From positions 1 to 64,000 of the forward strand of contig JAJFTF010000041.1 of NCBI GenBank assembly GCA_021373185.1: 64,000 nt of DNA, given 5' to 3'. Positions 17,724 to 32,070 of the stretch are shown one piece after another. The translations under genes were made by a program, and so were the position numbers. Source of the DNA: Betaproteobacteria bacterium. Lineage in GTDB: Bacteria > Pseudomonadota > Gammaproteobacteria > Burkholderiales > Sulfuricellaceae. Under the pieces are notes generated by a model. The model was not told the origin of the DNA. It searched no databases and was given only the letters and a program-made list of their open reading frames with translations. The stretch's first letter is position 1. Every line of letters starts with the position of its first letter.

Positions 17724-19445
17724 TTGAAACGCCATCTTACCGAACTGTTCACCCAGGCATTAAGCCAGGTCGCGCCGGATCAATCCGGCGTCGCTTTTGA
17801 AATCTCGCGCACCAAGCAAGTGCAGCATGGCGATTTTGCCTGCAACCTGGCCATGCAGCTGGCGCGCCCGCTGCGCGGCAATCCGCGCGAAATCGCGACG
17901 CGCCTGCTGGCCGCGCTGCCCACCTCGCCCCATGTGGAAAAAACCGAGATTGCCGGCGCCGGCTTCATCAACCTGTTTTTGACGGCAGAAGCCAAGCAGT
18001 TGGTAGTCAAGCAGGTGCTGGCGCAGGGCGAGGACTATGGCCGCAGCAATCTGGGCAACGGCTTGAAGACCCAGGTGGAATTCGTTTCCGCCAACCCGAC
18101 CGGCCCGCTACACGTCGGCCATGGTCGCGGCGCGGCGTTCGGCATGAGCCTGTCGAACGTGCTGTCTGCCGCCGGTTACGATGTCGCCCGTGAGTACTAC
18201 GTCAACGATGCCGGCAGGCAGATGGACATCCTGGCGCTCTCCACCTGGCTGCGCTATCTGGAGTGGAATGGCGTCCACCTAGCCTTTCCGGGCAACGCCT
18301 ATCAGGGCGATTACGTCCGCGACATGGCGCGCCTGATCCACGAAGCGCACGGTGACCGTTACGTGCGCCAGCGCGATGAGATCAGCGACCGCGTGCCACC
18401 CCATGAAGAGGATGCCGACGGCCACCTCGACGCCCTGATCGCCAACGCCAAAAGCTTGCTGGGCGAGGACTACGCCTACATCCACAACTTTGCCCTGACC
18501 GAACAACTGGGCGACTGCCGCAACGACCTGACCGAGTTTGGCGTCACTTTCGACTCGTGGTTTTCGGAACAATCCCTGTTCGACAACGGGCTGGTGGCGC
18601 GCATCGTCGCCACGCTGGAAAAGCACGGCCACCTCTATCTGCAGGACGGCGCCAAATGGTTCCGCTCCACCCACTTCGGCGACGAAAAAGACCGCGTGGT
18701 TCAGCGCGAGAATGGCCTCTACACTTATTTCGCCTCCGACATCGCCTATCACCTGAACAAGTTCGAGCGCGGCTTCGAACGCGTGATCAACGTCTGGGGT
18801 GCCGATCACCACGGCTATATCGCCCGCGTCAAAGGCGCGCTGACGGCGCTGGAACTCGATGCCGAGCGGCTGGACATCGCCCTGGTGCAATTCGCCGTGC
18901 TCTGGCGTGGCGCGGAAAAATTGCCGATGTCCACGCGCAGCGGCAACTTCGTGACTTTGCGCGAACTGCGCGAAGAAGTGGGCAACGATGCGGCACGGTT
19001 TTTTTACGTGTTGCGCAAGAGCGACCAGCACCTTGATTTCGACCTGGAACTGGCCAAATCGCAAAGCAATGAGAACCCGGTGTATTACATTCAGTATGCG
19101 CATGCCCGTATATGCAGCGTGATGGGACAATGGGGCGGCGACGCGGCGGAACTGACCGGCGCGGAAACCGGCGCCCTGACCGGCGACCATGAACTGGCCT
19201 TGCTCAATTTGCTGGGCGACTATCCCGGCATGGTGGAAAGCGCGGCCAGGGAACTTTCTCCCCATTTGATCGCCTACTATCTCAAGGATCTGGCAGGGGA
19301 GTTTCACAGTTACTATAATGCGGAGCAGTTTCTGGTTGCCGACAACGACGTGCGCATGGCTCGACTGGCGCTAGTTACTGCGGTTCGCCAGGTATTGCAC
19401 AACGGCCTGACGCTGCTTGGCGTCGGCTGCCCGGAAAAAATGTAG
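17724..19445 (+). CDS. argS: Arginyl-tRNA synthetase
   Basis: A 573-residue class I aminoacyl-tRNA synthetase. It has the N-terminal Arg-tRNA recognition domain, the HIGH-type motif in SANPTGPLHVGHGRGA, and a degenerate KMSKS region (KLPMSTRSGNFVTL), as is normal for many ArgS proteins. The C-terminal anticodon-binding (DALR) domain ends with VRQVLHNGLTLLGV. The start is TTG at 17724; no ATG precedes the conserved KRHLTELF start. A SPOR-domain gene follows after 15 bases, a pairing that recurs in proteobacteria. Confidence 0.96.
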   Translation: MKRHLTELFTQALSQVAPDQSGVAFEISRTKQVQHGDFACNLAMQLARPLRGNPREIATRLLAALPTSPHVEKTEIAGAGFINLFLTAEAKQLVVKQVLAQGEDYGRSNLGNGLKTQVEFVSANPTGPLHVGHGRGAAFGMSLSNVLSAAGYDVAREYYVNDAGRQMDILALSTWLRYLEWNGVHLAFPGNAYQGDYVRDMARLIHEAHGDRYVRQRDEISDRVPPHEEDADGHLDALIANAKSLLGEDYAYIHNFALTEQLGDCRNDLTEFGVTFDSWFSEQSLFDNGLVARIVATLEKHGHLYLQDGAKWFRSTHFGDEKDRVVQRENGLYTYFASDIAYHLNKFERGFERVINVWGADHHGYIARVKGALTALELDAERLDIALVQFAVLWRGAEKLPMSTRSGNFVTLRELREEVGNDAARFFYVLRKSDQHLDFDLELAKSQSNENPVYYIQYAHARICSVMGQWGGDAAELTGAETGALTGDHELALLNLLGDYPGMVESAARELSPHLIAYYLKDLAGEFHSYYNAEQFLVADNDVRMARLALVTAVRQVLHNGLTLLGVGCPEKM

Positions 19446-19460
19446 GTCTGGTATAACTCG

Positions 19461-20087
19461 ATGAGCCGCGATTACAAAAAATCCGAACGTGCCGCCCCGA
19501 AGAAGCAGGGGCACCCCTTATTTGCCGGCATCATGATCGGGCTGGTTGTCGGTCTCATCGTCGCCGTCGGTATCGCGCTATATATCAATTTCAGCCCCAA
19601 GCCCTTCGTCAGCCGCGACAAGCTGCCCGACATTCCGGCCAAAACCACCGAAAAAATCCCGGCTGACACGCAAAAAAACCCGTCGAACACGCCCGTCGCA
19701 GCCGATTCTGCCGAGAACAAGAGCGGCAAGACCGGCGGCAAACCGCGTTTTGACTTCTACACCATCCTGCCCGGCAGCGAAGAGCCCGCTTCCACGCACG
19801 AAGCCAAAAAAACAGTAAAGCCGGAGAGTCCCGAAAAGAGCAACGTCTTCCTCCAAGTTGGCTCGTTTCAAGCCGCCACCGAAGCCGACAACATGAAAGC
19901 GCGCCTCGCCCTGCTCGGCATGGAAGCGGAGATCCAGACGGTCAGCGTTCCCGACAAAGGTGTCTGGCACCGGGTACGGGTCGGGCCTTTTGCCGGCGAC
20001 AAGGACGTCGTCCGTGCTCGTACGTTGCTTGAGCAGAACAAAATCCCCGTCAGCCAGGTAAAGGCTATCGAAGATTCACCGCGTTAA
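19461..20087 (+). CDS. SPOR-domain cell-division-type protein
   Basis: A 208-residue bitopic inner-membrane protein. A short basic cytoplasmic tail is followed by a membrane helix at about residues 22-45 and a Pro/Lys/Thr-rich linker. A SPOR domain spans about 127-205 (VFLQVGSFQAATEADNMKARLALLG...VRVGPF). SPOR domains bind denuded peptidoglycan glycan strands at the division site. The layout is that of FtsN/DedD-like proteins, and the position after argS fits. Assignment to FtsN itself is uncertain because FtsN activity depends on short, poorly conserved motifs. Confidence 0.85.
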   Translation: MSRDYKKSERAAPKKQGHPLFAGIMIGLVVGLIVAVGIALYINFSPKPFVSRDKLPDIPAKTTEKIPADTQKNPSNTPVAADSAENKSGKTGGKPRFDFYTILPGSEEPASTHEAKKTVKPESPEKSNVFLQVGSFQAATEADNMKARLALLGMEAEIQTVSVPDKGVWHRVRVGPFAGDKDVVRARTLLEQNKIPVSQVKAIEDSPR

Positions 20088-20128
20088 TTATTATGGCTTA
20101 ACTTGATCCTTGAATTACGGAGCAGACC

Positions 20129-20788
20129 ATGAATTTTACAACCCGATTCTTTCATACCTTTTCACTTCGCCTGGTGCTGGCCATCGCCTTATCTTTTGCC
20201 GGACTCACGGCGCAGGCCGACATCCAGCCCGGCAAGGAATATGAGCTGCTCACCCAGCCCCAGCCCGTTGAAACCGGCAAAAAAATCGAGATTCTGGAAA
20301 TTTTTTCCTACGGCTGCATTCATTGCTATCATCTCGACCCCGACCTCAACAAATGGGTGAAGACGCTGCCCAAGGATGTCGCATTCCGCCGCTTGCCGGC
20401 GATCTTCAACACCTCTTGGACGCCCTTGGCCAAGGCGTTCTATACCTTTGAAACGATGGGATTGACCGAAAAGCTGCACGGAGACTTTTTCATTGCCATT
20501 CATGAGCAGCACATGCGGTTCGACGACGACGATGCGGTGTTCGACTGGGTTGAAAAACACGGGGTTAACCGGAAAAACTTTATCGCCATGTACAATTCTT
20601 TTTCCGTTCAGAGCGAAGCCCTGCGCTCGAAGCAGCTAACCAAGAACTATGGCATCACCGGCGTTCCGACGCTGATCGTGGACGGCAAATACCGTACGTC
20701 GGTATCGGCGGCAGGCGGTCAGGCCGGCCTGATGTCCGTTCTCGATCAATTGATCAAGAAGGCACGGCAGGAACACGCCGGAAAGTAA
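20129..20788 (+). CDS. dsbA: Thiol:disulfide interchange protein DsbA
   Basis: A 219-residue periplasmic thioredoxin-fold oxidase. The signal peptide ends near A30 (TAQA-D). The active site is C63-I-H-C66 rather than the CPHC of E. coli; CxHC still fits an oxidising DsbA. The cis-proline loop TGVPTLIVDGKYRTS and a helical insertion are present. DsbA introduces disulfides into exported proteins. An AATTACGGAG ribosome-binding region precedes the ATG by about 9 bases. Its partner dsbB is not in this window. Confidence 0.93.
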   Translation: MNFTTRFFHTFSLRLVLAIALSFAGLTAQADIQPGKEYELLTQPQPVETGKKIEILEIFSYGCIHCYHLDPDLNKWVKTLPKDVAFRRLPAIFNTSWTPLAKAFYTFETMGLTEKLHGDFFIAIHEQHMRFDDDDAVFDWVEKHGVNRKNFIAMYNSFSVQSEALRSKQLTKNYGITGVPTLIVDGKYRTSVSAAGGQAGLMSVLDQLIKKARQEHAGK

Positions 20789-20801
20789 TTTGCAAAGGAA
20801 T

Positions 20802-20836
20802 CCGCCGGTCGGATCGGGAAATCGCGGCGGGTTTTT
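20802..20836 (+). terminator. Possible terminator after dsbA
   Basis: CCGCCG (20802-20807) pairs with CGGCGG (20825-20830) and is followed by GTTTTT. The stem is short and the loop long, so this is only a moderate candidate. It lies between dsbA and the convergent ParA-like gene. Confidence 0.45.
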
Positions 20837-20894
20837 GGCAGGTTTTTAAGATTGCTGTTGTCGTAAAAACCGAGGCAAGGCGCTTCACGCCTTG

Positions 20895-21659
20895 CTACTG
20901 GATAAACCCTTTTTCCAGCAATTCTGCGGTCAGCGCCATGTAATCCTTCGCGCCCTGGCTGTTTGGTGCAAAATCAAACACGCTCTTGCCTTGCTCCGGC
21001 CCCTCCGCCAAGCTGACATTTTCCGAGATATGGGTTTCGCACAAATCGTCGCCATAACGTTCCCGCAATAGCTCGCGGACACGATGCGAAAACTTGCGGC
21101 GGGAATCGAAACGCGTCACCACCACCTTGCGTTCGATTTTGCGCTTGAGCACGCCTTCCAGCACGTTCAGCGCGGCGTCCAGACGATCGACACCCTGCAT
21201 CGACAGAAAATCGGCTGACACCGGGATCAGTACCCGGTCGGCGGCAAAAATTGCATTCAGCGACAATACGCCGAGCATCGGGCAGCAGTCGATCAGAATC
21301 GGACTGTCGTCCCATGCCAGGCTTTCCTGCAACCCTTCGCGCAAGCGCGACGAAATGCTCACGCTTTTGCCAAACAGGGCATCGATCTTCGACAGCTCCA
21401 TGTGTCCGGGAATCAAGCGCATGCCATTGGAGACGTCTTGCACCAGCTTGGATAGCGCCGTGCCTTCGCGGTAGAAAGCAGAGATGGTTTCATGCCGCGA
21501 ATCGGCGCGAAAACCGCATGAGAGCGTCAGGTGCGCCTGGGGATCAAGATCGATGACCAGCGGGCGCTTTTCCATTACCGCCAGAGCGGCCGCCACATTA
21601 TGCGTCGTGGTGGTTTTGCCGACGCCACCCTTCTGGTTGAATACCGCGATTACTGCCAT
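20895..21659 (-). CDS. Extra ParA/Soj-family ATPase
   Basis: A 254-residue P-loop ATPase with the deviant Walker A NQKGGVGKTTTTHN at residues 7-20, the Walker B-like ILIDCCPMLGVLSLNA, and a typical ParA fold. It differs clearly from the chromosome-partition ParA at 32939-33697. No ParB-like gene sits beside it. It starts 12 bases after the end of glmS and probably shares its transcript. Orphan ParA proteins position varied cargo such as chemoreceptor arrays, carboxysomes or the nucleoid. The cargo here cannot be named. Confidence 0.85.
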   Translation of the reverse strand: MAVIAVFNQKGGVGKTTTTHNVAAALAVMEKRPLVIDLDPQAHLTLSCGFRADSRHETISAFYREGTALSKLVQDVSNGMRLIPGHMELSKIDALFGKSVSISSRLREGLQESLAWDDSPILIDCCPMLGVLSLNAIFAADRVLIPVSADFLSMQGVDRLDAALNVLEGVLKRKIERKVVVTRFDSRRKFSHRVRELLRERYGDDLCETHISENVSLAEGPEQGKSVFDFAPNSQGAKDYMALTAELLEKGFIQ

Positions 21660-21671
21660 GCGTTCACCCCT

Positions 21672-23504
21672 CTATTCTACCGTTACGGATTTTGCCAGGT
21701 TTCTCGGCTTATCCACGTCCGTGCCTTTTTGCAAGGCAGTATGATAAGCCAGCATCTGCAACGGCACCGTATGCAGGATCGGGCTCAACAACCCGGCATG
21801 CTCCGGCAGCTTGATCAGATGCACGCCCTCCTGCGGCGACACATGGCTATCCTGATCCGCGAGCACGTAAAGCTCGCCGCCGCGCGCACGGACTTCCTGC
21901 AAATTCGACTTCAACTTTTCCAGCAAGGCGTCATTCGGGGCGATGGCCACCACCGGCATATCGCTGTCCACCAGCGCCAGCGGGCCGTGCTTCAACTCAC
22001 CGGCAGGGTAGGCTTCGGCATGAATATAGGAAATCTCCTTCAGCTTCAGCGCACCTTCCATGGCAATCGGGTAATGCGGGCCGCGGCCAAGGAACAGGGC
22101 GTGCTGCCGGGATGCCATGCGTTCCGCCCAGAGTTCGATCTGCGGCTCCAGCAGCAGTACTTGGCTGATCATGGATGGCAAATGGCGCAAGGCATCGAGG
22201 TGCCCTTTTTCCTGCGCAGCATCGATGCGACCGCGTAATTTGCCCAATACCAGCACCAGCAGGAACAGCGCGGCAAGCTGGGTGGTAAACGCCTTGGTCG
22301 AGGCCACGCCGATCTCCGGGCCGGCGCGTGTCAGGAAACGCAGATCCGATTCGCGCACCAGTGCACTTTCCGGCACGTTGCAAATGGATAGGCTGTATTT
22401 ATGGCCGCTGGCCTTGGCGTGCTTCAGCGCGGCCACGGTGTCGGCGGTTTCGCCCGACTGAGAAATGGTGACGATCAGTGTTTTCGGGTTGGGCACGCTG
22501 TCGCGGTAGCGATATTCGCTCGCCACCTCGGCGCTGCATGGAATGCCGGCGACGCCTTCCAGCCAGTAGCGCGCTACCGTCGCCGCGTGAAAGCTGGTGC
22601 CACAGGCGATGATCGTTACGCTGTCTATCGCTTTGAGCACCTTCTCGGCCTTTTCGCCGAATATCTTCGGATCGAGGCTGCCATAGCCCAACACCGCCTC
22701 CAGCGTTTCAGCCAATGCGCGCGGCTGCTCGAAAATTTCCTTCTGCATGAAATGGCGGTAACTGCCCAACTCCGCCCGCTCCGCACGGAGTTCGCTGATT
22801 TGTACCTGCCGGTTTGCCGGTTTGCCATTGCGGTCGATGATTTTGAAATCGAGCAGGCCGATTTCCGCCACGTCGCCCTCTTCCAGGTAAACGATTTTTT
22901 GCGTGACCGGCAGTAGCGCCGACTGATCCGAAGCGATAAAGTGCTCCTCGATGCCAACCCCGATCAGCAGGGGGCTGCCCTCGCGGGCGCATACCAGCTT
23001 GTTGGGCGCATCGGCGCAAATCACGCCGATCGCATAAGCACCTTTCAGCTCGGCAACGGCCAGACGGGTAGCGCCAAGCAGGTCTTTTTTCTGCTGGTAA
23101 TGGTGGTGGATCAGATGAACGATGACTTCGGTATCGGTATCGGAAGTAAAGCAGTAGCCCATGCCGCTCAGGCGCAAGCGCAACTCTTCATGATTTTCGA
23201 TAATACCATTATGCACAACCGCCAGTGAGTCTTCACTGACATGGGGGTGGGCGTTGCGCTCTGTCGGCGCGCCGTGGGTGGCCCAACGAGTATGGGCGAT
23301 GCCGAGGTGGCCGTGAGTCTTCTGCTTCTTTATTTCCGCTTCCAGTTCCGCGACGCGACCGGGCTTTCTTAACCGCGTGAGCGTATTGCCCGTCGCAACA
23401 ACCAGACCGGCTGAATCATAGCCGCGATATTCCAGACGTTTTAAACCTTCCAGCAGGATCGGTACGACATTGCGTTGCGCTACTGCACCAACGATTCCGC
23501 ACAT
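21672..23504 (-). CDS. glmS: Glutamine--fructose-6-phosphate aminotransferase
   Basis: A 610-residue enzyme that makes glucosamine-6-phosphate from fructose-6-phosphate and glutamine, the entry to peptidoglycan and LPS amino sugars. The N-terminal glutaminase domain begins [10 protein letters not shown], where the cysteine becomes the nucleophile. Two SIS sugar-isomerase domains follow ([26 protein letters not shown]), and the C-terminus NLAKSVTVE is the family hallmark. No glmS ribozyme-like sequence is seen in the 85-base gap after glmU. It forms an operon with glmU upstream. Confidence 0.97.
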   Translation of the reverse strand: MCGIVGAVAQRNVVPILLEGLKRLEYRGYDSAGLVVATGNTLTRLRKPGRVAELEAEIKKQKTHGHLGIAHTRWATHGAPTERNAHPHVSEDSLAVVHNGIIENHEELRLRLSGMGYCFTSDTDTEVIVHLIHHHYQQKKDLLGATRLAVAELKGAYAIGVICADAPNKLVCAREGSPLLIGVGIEEHFIASDQSALLPVTQKIVYLEEGDVAEIGLLDFKIIDRNGKPANRQVQISELRAERAELGSYRHFMQKEIFEQPRALAETLEAVLGYGSLDPKIFGEKAEKVLKAIDSVTIIACGTSFHAATVARYWLEGVAGIPCSAEVASEYRYRDSVPNPKTLIVTISQSGETADTVAALKHAKASGHKYSLSICNVPESALVRESDLRFLTRAGPEIGVASTKAFTTQLAALFLLVLVLGKLRGRIDAAQEKGHLDALRHLPSMISQVLLLEPQIELWAERMASRQHALFLGRGPHYPIAMEGALKLKEISYIHAEAYPAGELKHGPLALVDSDMPVVAIAPNDALLEKLKSNLQEVRARGGELYVLADQDSHVSPQEGVHLIKLPEHAGLLSPILHTVPLQMLAYHTALQKGTDVDKPRNLAKSVTVE

Positions 23505-23589
23505 GGTCAGATCCCGTTAAGGAGTAAGGAATAATGTGTGATGAAAAGCCCCTGTTCACTCGATGGTTTCATTGCGTCTTTCTTCATCA

Positions 23590-24993
23590 TCATTTCTCTT
23601 TGGCCTTCTTCTCTGGCCGTTTCCAGCCGGACACCGAAATCTGTTTGGCTCGTGACAGCGTAAGCTGATCGGCGGGAGCATCCTTGGTGATAGTCGCTCC
23701 GGCACCGATGGTCGCCCCCCTGCCAACAGTGACTGGAGCCACCAGTTGGGTGTCCGAACCGATGAAGACATCATCCTCGATCACGGTACGGTGCTTGTTG
23801 GCACCATCGTAGTTACAGGTGATGGTACCTGCACCGATGTTTACGTTCTTGCCTACCGTGGTATCGCCCACGTAACTCAAGTGGTTGATTTTGCTGCCGC
23901 GGTCAACCTGGCTATTTTTCAATTCGACAAAATTGCCGATGTGCACCTCCGCCGCCAGCACGGTGCCGGGCCGGATGCGCGCAAATGGCCCGATACGGCT
24001 GTCTGCTCCGATCTGCGCCTGTTCCAGCAGGCTGAATGGCGCAATCAGGGTTCCTGCTGCCACGTTGACGTCGCGCAAAATACAGTTGGCGCCGACCGTC
24101 ACATTATCACCCAAAATGACCTTGCCTTCAAAAATACAATTGGCGTCGATAGCCACGTCGCGGCCACAGCTCAGCTCGCCACGCACATCGATCCGCGCCG
24201 GGTCGATCAGGCGTACGCCTTGCCCCATCAGGCTGGCGGCAATTTCAAGCTGATGCAATCTTTCCAGCTCGGCCAGTTGTGCCGCACCATTGATTCCCAA
24301 CACTTCCGAGCAACGGCGAGGTTGGCATGTGCTCACTGCCTTCCCTTCCTTGACCGCCAAGGCAATCACGTCGGTAAGGTAATATTCGCCCTGGGCATTA
24401 TCGTTGCGCAGAGTCGCCAGCCAGCGTTTCAGTTCACGGGTCGGCAACGCCATGATGCCGGTATTCACTTCAGTGATCGTCCGTTGCGCTTCGCTGGCGT
24501 CCTTGTGTTCGACGATGGCGGTTACCTTGCCCTGCATGTCGCGCACGATGCGCCCGTAGCCGGTAGGGTCGGGCAGCGTCACCGTCAGCATCCCGACTTC
24601 ATCCGGTTTGATATTGAGCAAGGTACGCAGGGTTTCCGCCGAAATCAGCGGAACGTCGCCGAACAGAATCAGGGTAAGTCCGTTTTCGCCCAGCTCGGCC
24701 AAAGTTTGCTGCAAGGCGTGGCCGGTTCCGAGTTGTTGCGCCTGTTCAACCCAGATAATTTTCTTGCTGCCATGCGGTACAGCCGACCCTCTCTGGGCAA
24801 CGGCTTTAGACAAGGCATCGCCGCCATGGCCGTAAACAACCAGCAGTCGGGTGGGATCAAGTTGAGATGCGGTATCGATGACGTGGAAGAGCAAGGGCTT
24901 GCCGGCAAGAGGATGCAGAACTTTCGGCAGATTGGAGTGCATTCGCGTTCCCTTGCCGGCAGCCAATATGACGATATTCAGTTCCGTTTGCAT
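23590..24993 (-). CDS. glmU: Bifunctional GlmU (uridyltransferase / acetyltransferase)
   Basis: A 467-residue enzyme that acetylates glucosamine-1-phosphate and then makes UDP-N-acetylglucosamine. The N-terminal nucleotidyltransferase has [20 protein letters not shown] at about residues 10-29. The C-terminal left-handed beta-helix (hexapeptide repeats) includes the NFVELKNSQ and [20 protein letters not shown] blocks. The ATG at 24993 is chosen because AAGGAG lies five bases upstream; an ATG at 25011 would put that site inside the coding region. A strong terminator hairpin (25011-25047) separates it from atpC. Confidence 0.96.
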   Translation of the reverse strand: MQTELNIVILAAGKGTRMHSNLPKVLHPLAGKPLLFHVIDTASQLDPTRLLVVYGHGGDALSKAVAQRGSAVPHGSKKIIWVEQAQQLGTGHALQQTLAELGENGLTLILFGDVPLISAETLRTLLNIKPDEVGMLTVTLPDPTGYGRIVRDMQGKVTAIVEHKDASEAQRTITEVNTGIMALPTRELKRWLATLRNDNAQGEYYLTDVIALAVKEGKAVSTCQPRRCSEVLGINGAAQLAELERLHQLEIAASLMGQGVRLIDPARIDVRGELSCGRDVAIDANCIFEGKVILGDNVTVGANCILRDVNVAAGTLIAPFSLLEQAQIGADSRIGPFARIRPGTVLAAEVHIGNFVELKNSQVDRGSKINHLSYVGDTTVGKNVNIGAGTITCNYDGANKHRTVIEDDVFIGSDTQLVAPVTVGRGATIGAGATITKDAPADQLTLSRAKQISVSGWKRPEKKAKEK

Positions 24994-25010
24994 GTAATCT
25001 CCTTTCCCCA

Positions 25011-25047
25011 TAGCAAAAAGGCAGCCTGAAAAGCTGCCTTTTTGCTA
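25011..25047. terminator. Bidirectional-looking rho-independent terminator after atpC
   Basis: A perfect 15-base stem: TAGCAAAAAGGCAGC (25011-25025) and its complement (25033-25047) around a CTGAAAA loop. The outer AAAAA/TTTTT pairs give a U-tract on either strand. On the minus strand it ends the atp operon 22 bases after atpC and just before the glmU ribosome-binding site. Confidence 0.92.
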
Positions 25048-25069
25048 TTACCCTTCTGGTTTTACTGCT

Positions 25070-25492
25070 TTATTTCTTTTGGCGCAACCTTTGAATCGCC
25101 TGCAGTTGTGCGACGGCCTCGGCCAGCTCGGCCTGAGCCGCAGCATAACCGATCACCGCCGAACGGTCACGCATCGCCTCTTCCGCCCGCTGTTTGGCCT
25201 CTTGCGCCTTGACTTCGTCCAGGTCGCGACCACGCACGGCGGTATCGGCAAGTATGGTCACGGTTTGGGGCTGAACTTCCAGCAGGCCGCCTGACACATA
25301 AATCAGCTCCTCTTCCTCCTGGTCTGGCCGCTTGATCCGCACAGCACCCGGCTTGATCCTCGTAATCAGCGGAGTATGGCGAGGGTAAATGCCCACTTCG
25401 CCCATTTCTGCCGGTGCGACAATGAATTCTGCCAAACCGGAGAAAAGCGAGCTTTCGGCGCTTACCACGTCCACGTGCATTGTCATCGCCAT
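25070..25492 (-). CDS. atpC: ATP synthase epsilon subunit
   Basis: A 140-residue F1 epsilon subunit, with an N-terminal beta-sandwich ([34 protein letters not shown]) and a C-terminal two-helix regulatory part ([27 protein letters not shown]). It is the last gene of the operon, 15 bases after atpD and followed by a strong terminator. Epsilon connects the gamma stalk to the c-ring and inhibits ATP hydrolysis. Confidence 0.96.
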   Translation of the reverse strand: MAMTMHVDVVSAESSLFSGLAEFIVAPAEMGEVGIYPRHTPLITRIKPGAVRIKRPDQEEEELIYVSGGLLEVQPQTVTILADTAVRGRDLDEVKAQEAKQRAEEAMRDRSAVIGYAAAQAELAEAVAQLQAIQRLRQKK

Positions 25493-25507
25493 GATAGATT
25501 CGCCCTG

Positions 25508-26932
<1,425 letters not shown>

Positions 26933-27796
26933 TTAAACCGCAGCGGCTCCGGCAACGATCTCGGAAAGCTCCTTGGTGATCGCGGCCTGGCGGGTTTTGT
27001 TGTAAATCAACTTGAGTTCTTCAATCACGTTACCGGCATTATCCGAAGCGGCTTTCATCGCCACCATTCGCGAGCTTTGCTCGGACGCGATGTTTTCTGC
27101 CACCGCCTGATAAATCAGGGTTTCGATATAGCGCACCAGCAACTCATCGACCACCTGCTTTGCGTCTGGCTCATAGATATAATCCCAATGGCCAGTTGCG
27201 CTGCCCAGCGCTTCGCCGCTGACCGGCAACAACTGCTCGATCACCGGCTCCTGCTTCATGGTATTGACGAACCGGGTGTAGCAGATATGCAGTGCGTCGA
27301 TGCGGCCTTCGCTGTAGGCATCGAGCATCACTTTAACCGGCCCGATCAACTTTTCCATATGCGGCGTATCGCCCAGGTGGGTGACATGGGACAACACGCT
27401 GGCGCCGATGCGCTGCATGAAACCCAGTCCCTTGGTGCCGATGGCGCACACTTCCACGCCATGCTTGCCGCCTTCCCATTCCTTGATTTTGCCCAGCACC
27501 ATGCGCAACACGTTGGTGTTCAAACCGCCGCACAAACCCTTGTCCGATGTCACCACAATCACGCCGACGCGCTTGAGTTCCTCGCGCTTCAGCAGAAAGG
27601 GATGGCGGTATTCCGGGTTGGCGCGGCTCATGTGCGCAGCCACATTGCGGATTTTTTCCGCATACGGCCTGGCAGCGCGCATCCGATCCTGCGCCTTGCG
27701 CATTTTGGATGCCGCCACCATTTCCATGGCGCGGGTAATCTTCTGGGTATTCTGGACGCTTTTGATCTTGGTCCGAATCTCTTTACCACCAGCCAT
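26933..27796 (-). CDS. atpG: ATP synthase gamma subunit
   Basis: A 287-residue central rotor stalk of F1. The N-terminal helix begins [28 protein letters not shown] and the C-terminal helix [28 protein letters not shown] carries the strongest family match. Its coiled-coil ends insert into the alpha3-beta3 ring. It sits between atpA and atpD as in other proteobacteria. Confidence 0.97.
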   Translation of the reverse strand: MAGGKEIRTKIKSVQNTQKITRAMEMVAASKMRKAQDRMRAARPYAEKIRNVAAHMSRANPEYRHPFLLKREELKRVGVIVVTSDKGLCGGLNTNVLRMVLGKIKEWEGGKHGVEVCAIGTKGLGFMQRIGASVLSHVTHLGDTPHMEKLIGPVKVMLDAYSEGRIDALHICYTRFVNTMKQEPVIEQLLPVSGEALGSATGHWDYIYEPDAKQVVDELLVRYIETLIYQAVAENIASEQSSRMVAMKAASDNAGNVIEELKLIYNKTRQAAITKELSEIVAGAAAV

Positions 27797-27826
27797 CAGT
27801 CAACTCCGCTATGAATTCGCCTGCGC

Positions 27827-29362
<1,536 letters not shown>

Positions 29363-29370
29363 GATCTCTC

Positions 29371-29907
29371 CTAACTTTTGAGCGTAAACGCCATGTTTTG
29401 TAATTGGCCGCGCACCGACGCATCTATCACGACGTCTCCCGCCACAATTCTGACGCCGCCGATAAGTTCGGGGGCCAGCGTTACGGTTGCTTCAACTTTG
29501 CGCTTGTATTTGGATTCCAGACGACGCACTAAATCTTCTTTTTCTGCGTCGCTCAGGGGATAGGCACTGAAAATCTCGGTGTCCATGATGCCGCCGTGCA
29601 ATGCCCGAAGCAATTCGAACTGCTCGCGGATTACCGGTAACAGGACCAGCCGACCATTTTCCAGCAACAGTTGCACCATGTTAACGCCCTGTGCATCAAG
29701 GCTCTTTTCGCACACGGCAAGAAACACACTCTTCTGCTGCTCCGCTGTCAACCGGGGATTGCCGATCACCGCCTGCATCTGTGGGTCGCTCACAACCGTT
29801 GCCGTGAACTCCAACATCTGCGACCATTTGTCGAGTGCGCCACCCTGCTCTGCAATGCGGTAGACCGCTTCCGCATAGGGCCGGGCTATGGTAGTGACTT
29901 CTGCCAT
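29371..29907 (-). CDS. atpH: ATP synthase delta subunit
   Basis: A 178-residue peripheral-stalk subunit (OSCP family). The N-terminal helical domain begins [14 protein letters not shown], and the C-terminal signature region is [25 protein letters not shown]. It joins the b subunits to the top of F1. It starts 5 bases after atpF. Confidence 0.96.
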   Translation of the reverse strand: MAEVTTIARPYAEAVYRIAEQGGALDKWSQMLEFTATVVSDPQMQAVIGNPRLTAEQQKSVFLAVCEKSLDAQGVNMVQLLLENGRLVLLPVIREQFELLRALHGGIMDTEIFSAYPLSDAEKEDLVRRLESKYKRKVEATVTLAPELIGGVRIVAGDVVIDASVRGQLQNMAFTLKS

Positions 29908-29912
29908 GATCC

Positions 29913-30383
29913 CTATAACTCGCTCTTGATGGAAGTCAACAACTCGGCATGAGCCTTGGCATCGATTTCGCGACGCAAGATTTTCTCTGCGCCGGCCATC
30001 GCTAGGTCAGCGACCTGCTGGCGCAAGCTTTCCTTGGCACGATGGACTTCCTGTTCCATTTCGGCTTTGGCTCCCGCAATAAGGCGGTCGCCCTCTTCCT
30101 TGGCATGGCCCTTGGCTTCATCGAGGATTTGGGCCGCGCGCTTCTCTGCCTGAGCAATTACATCCGCCGCCTTTTGCTTGGCTTCATGCATGCCTTCTGT
30201 GGCGCGGCGAGAGGCCAGCTCCAACTCATGCTTTCCGCGCTCACCGGCAGCCAGACCATCGGCGATTGACTGCTTGCGTGCGGTCAATACTTGCATGATG
30301 GGCGGCCAGACGAACCGCATACAGAACCAGACGAACATGATAAACATGATCGTTTGCCCGAGAAGGGTTGCATTGATATTCAT
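29913..30383 (-). CDS. atpF: ATP synthase b subunit
   Basis: A 156-residue Fo subunit. One N-terminal membrane helix ([20 protein letters not shown]) is followed by a long charged coiled-coil stalk ([25 protein letters not shown]). Length and charge pattern are typical of the homodimeric b subunit. It lies 36 bases after atpE. Confidence 0.96.
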   Translation of the reverse strand: MNINATLLGQTIMFIMFVWFCMRFVWPPIMQVLTARKQSIADGLAAGERGKHELELASRRATEGMHEAKQKAADVIAQAEKRAAQILDEAKGHAKEEGDRLIAGAKAEMEQEVHRAKESLRQQVADLAMAGAEKILRREIDAKAHAELLTSIKSEL

Positions 30384-30419
30384 GCATGAACCTTTCTTGT
30401 ATTTAGAATCACAACTAAC

Positions 30420-31562
<1,143 letters not shown>

Positions 31563-31928
31563 TTATTTCTCTATTCCACTGAATATTGTTGAGACCACCA
31601 GAGTTAACTGCCCCAAAACAAAGCCGATCAGCAAAGGCACCGGCATCAGTTTCAACCATCCCAATCCCGCCACGATAAACAGCGCGACCATTAAGAATCG
31701 TTCAAAACTGAAACGAACAAGCCATGCCAGCTCTTGACGGGCGTCTTGTCCCAACCGCCGCACACCGATACGCATGCACCAGACAAGAAACAGGGCATTC
31801 GCCACCGCTACCGCGCCGCCAAAAAGGGCCGCCATAGCGATACTGCTTCCTAACCAGAAATACGCCGCCGATGACGCTAAAATTACCGTGATGACTTGCA
31901 CGCCGATCACTCGGTAAGTTGCGCCCAT
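31563..31928 (-). CDS. atpI: ATP synthase protein I
   Basis: A 121-residue protein with four predicted membrane helices, of the AtpI family that helps c-ring assembly or Mg2+ supply. The block WLGSSIAMAALFGGAVAVANALFL matches the family. The ATG at 31928 gives normal length. A TTG at 32030 would add 34 polar residues not usual in AtpI. It is the first gene of the atp operon. Confidence 0.85.
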   Translation of the reverse strand: MGATYRVIGVQVITVILASSAAYFWLGSSIAMAALFGGAVAVANALFLVWCMRIGVRRLGQDARQELAWLVRFSFERFLMVALFIVAGLGWLKLMPVPLLIGFVLGQLTLVVSTIFSGIEK

Positions 31929-32070
31929 TTGTAAACCGACGTCAAATTGAGCCGCGATTTTAGTGCACTCTTGCCTATTCGTCAATTTCTGCGTAGGATT
32001 CAAACGTTTTGGTTGCGCCAGATCAATCAATTTGGCTAATGGGATTATTAGCTCGGCTGATAGCCGTCGA

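Noticed and set aside
23505..23589. A glmS ribozyme or other riboswitch before glmS
   Set aside because: The gap is only 85 bases, shows no conserved fold, and glmS ribozymes are largely confined to Gram-positive bacteria.
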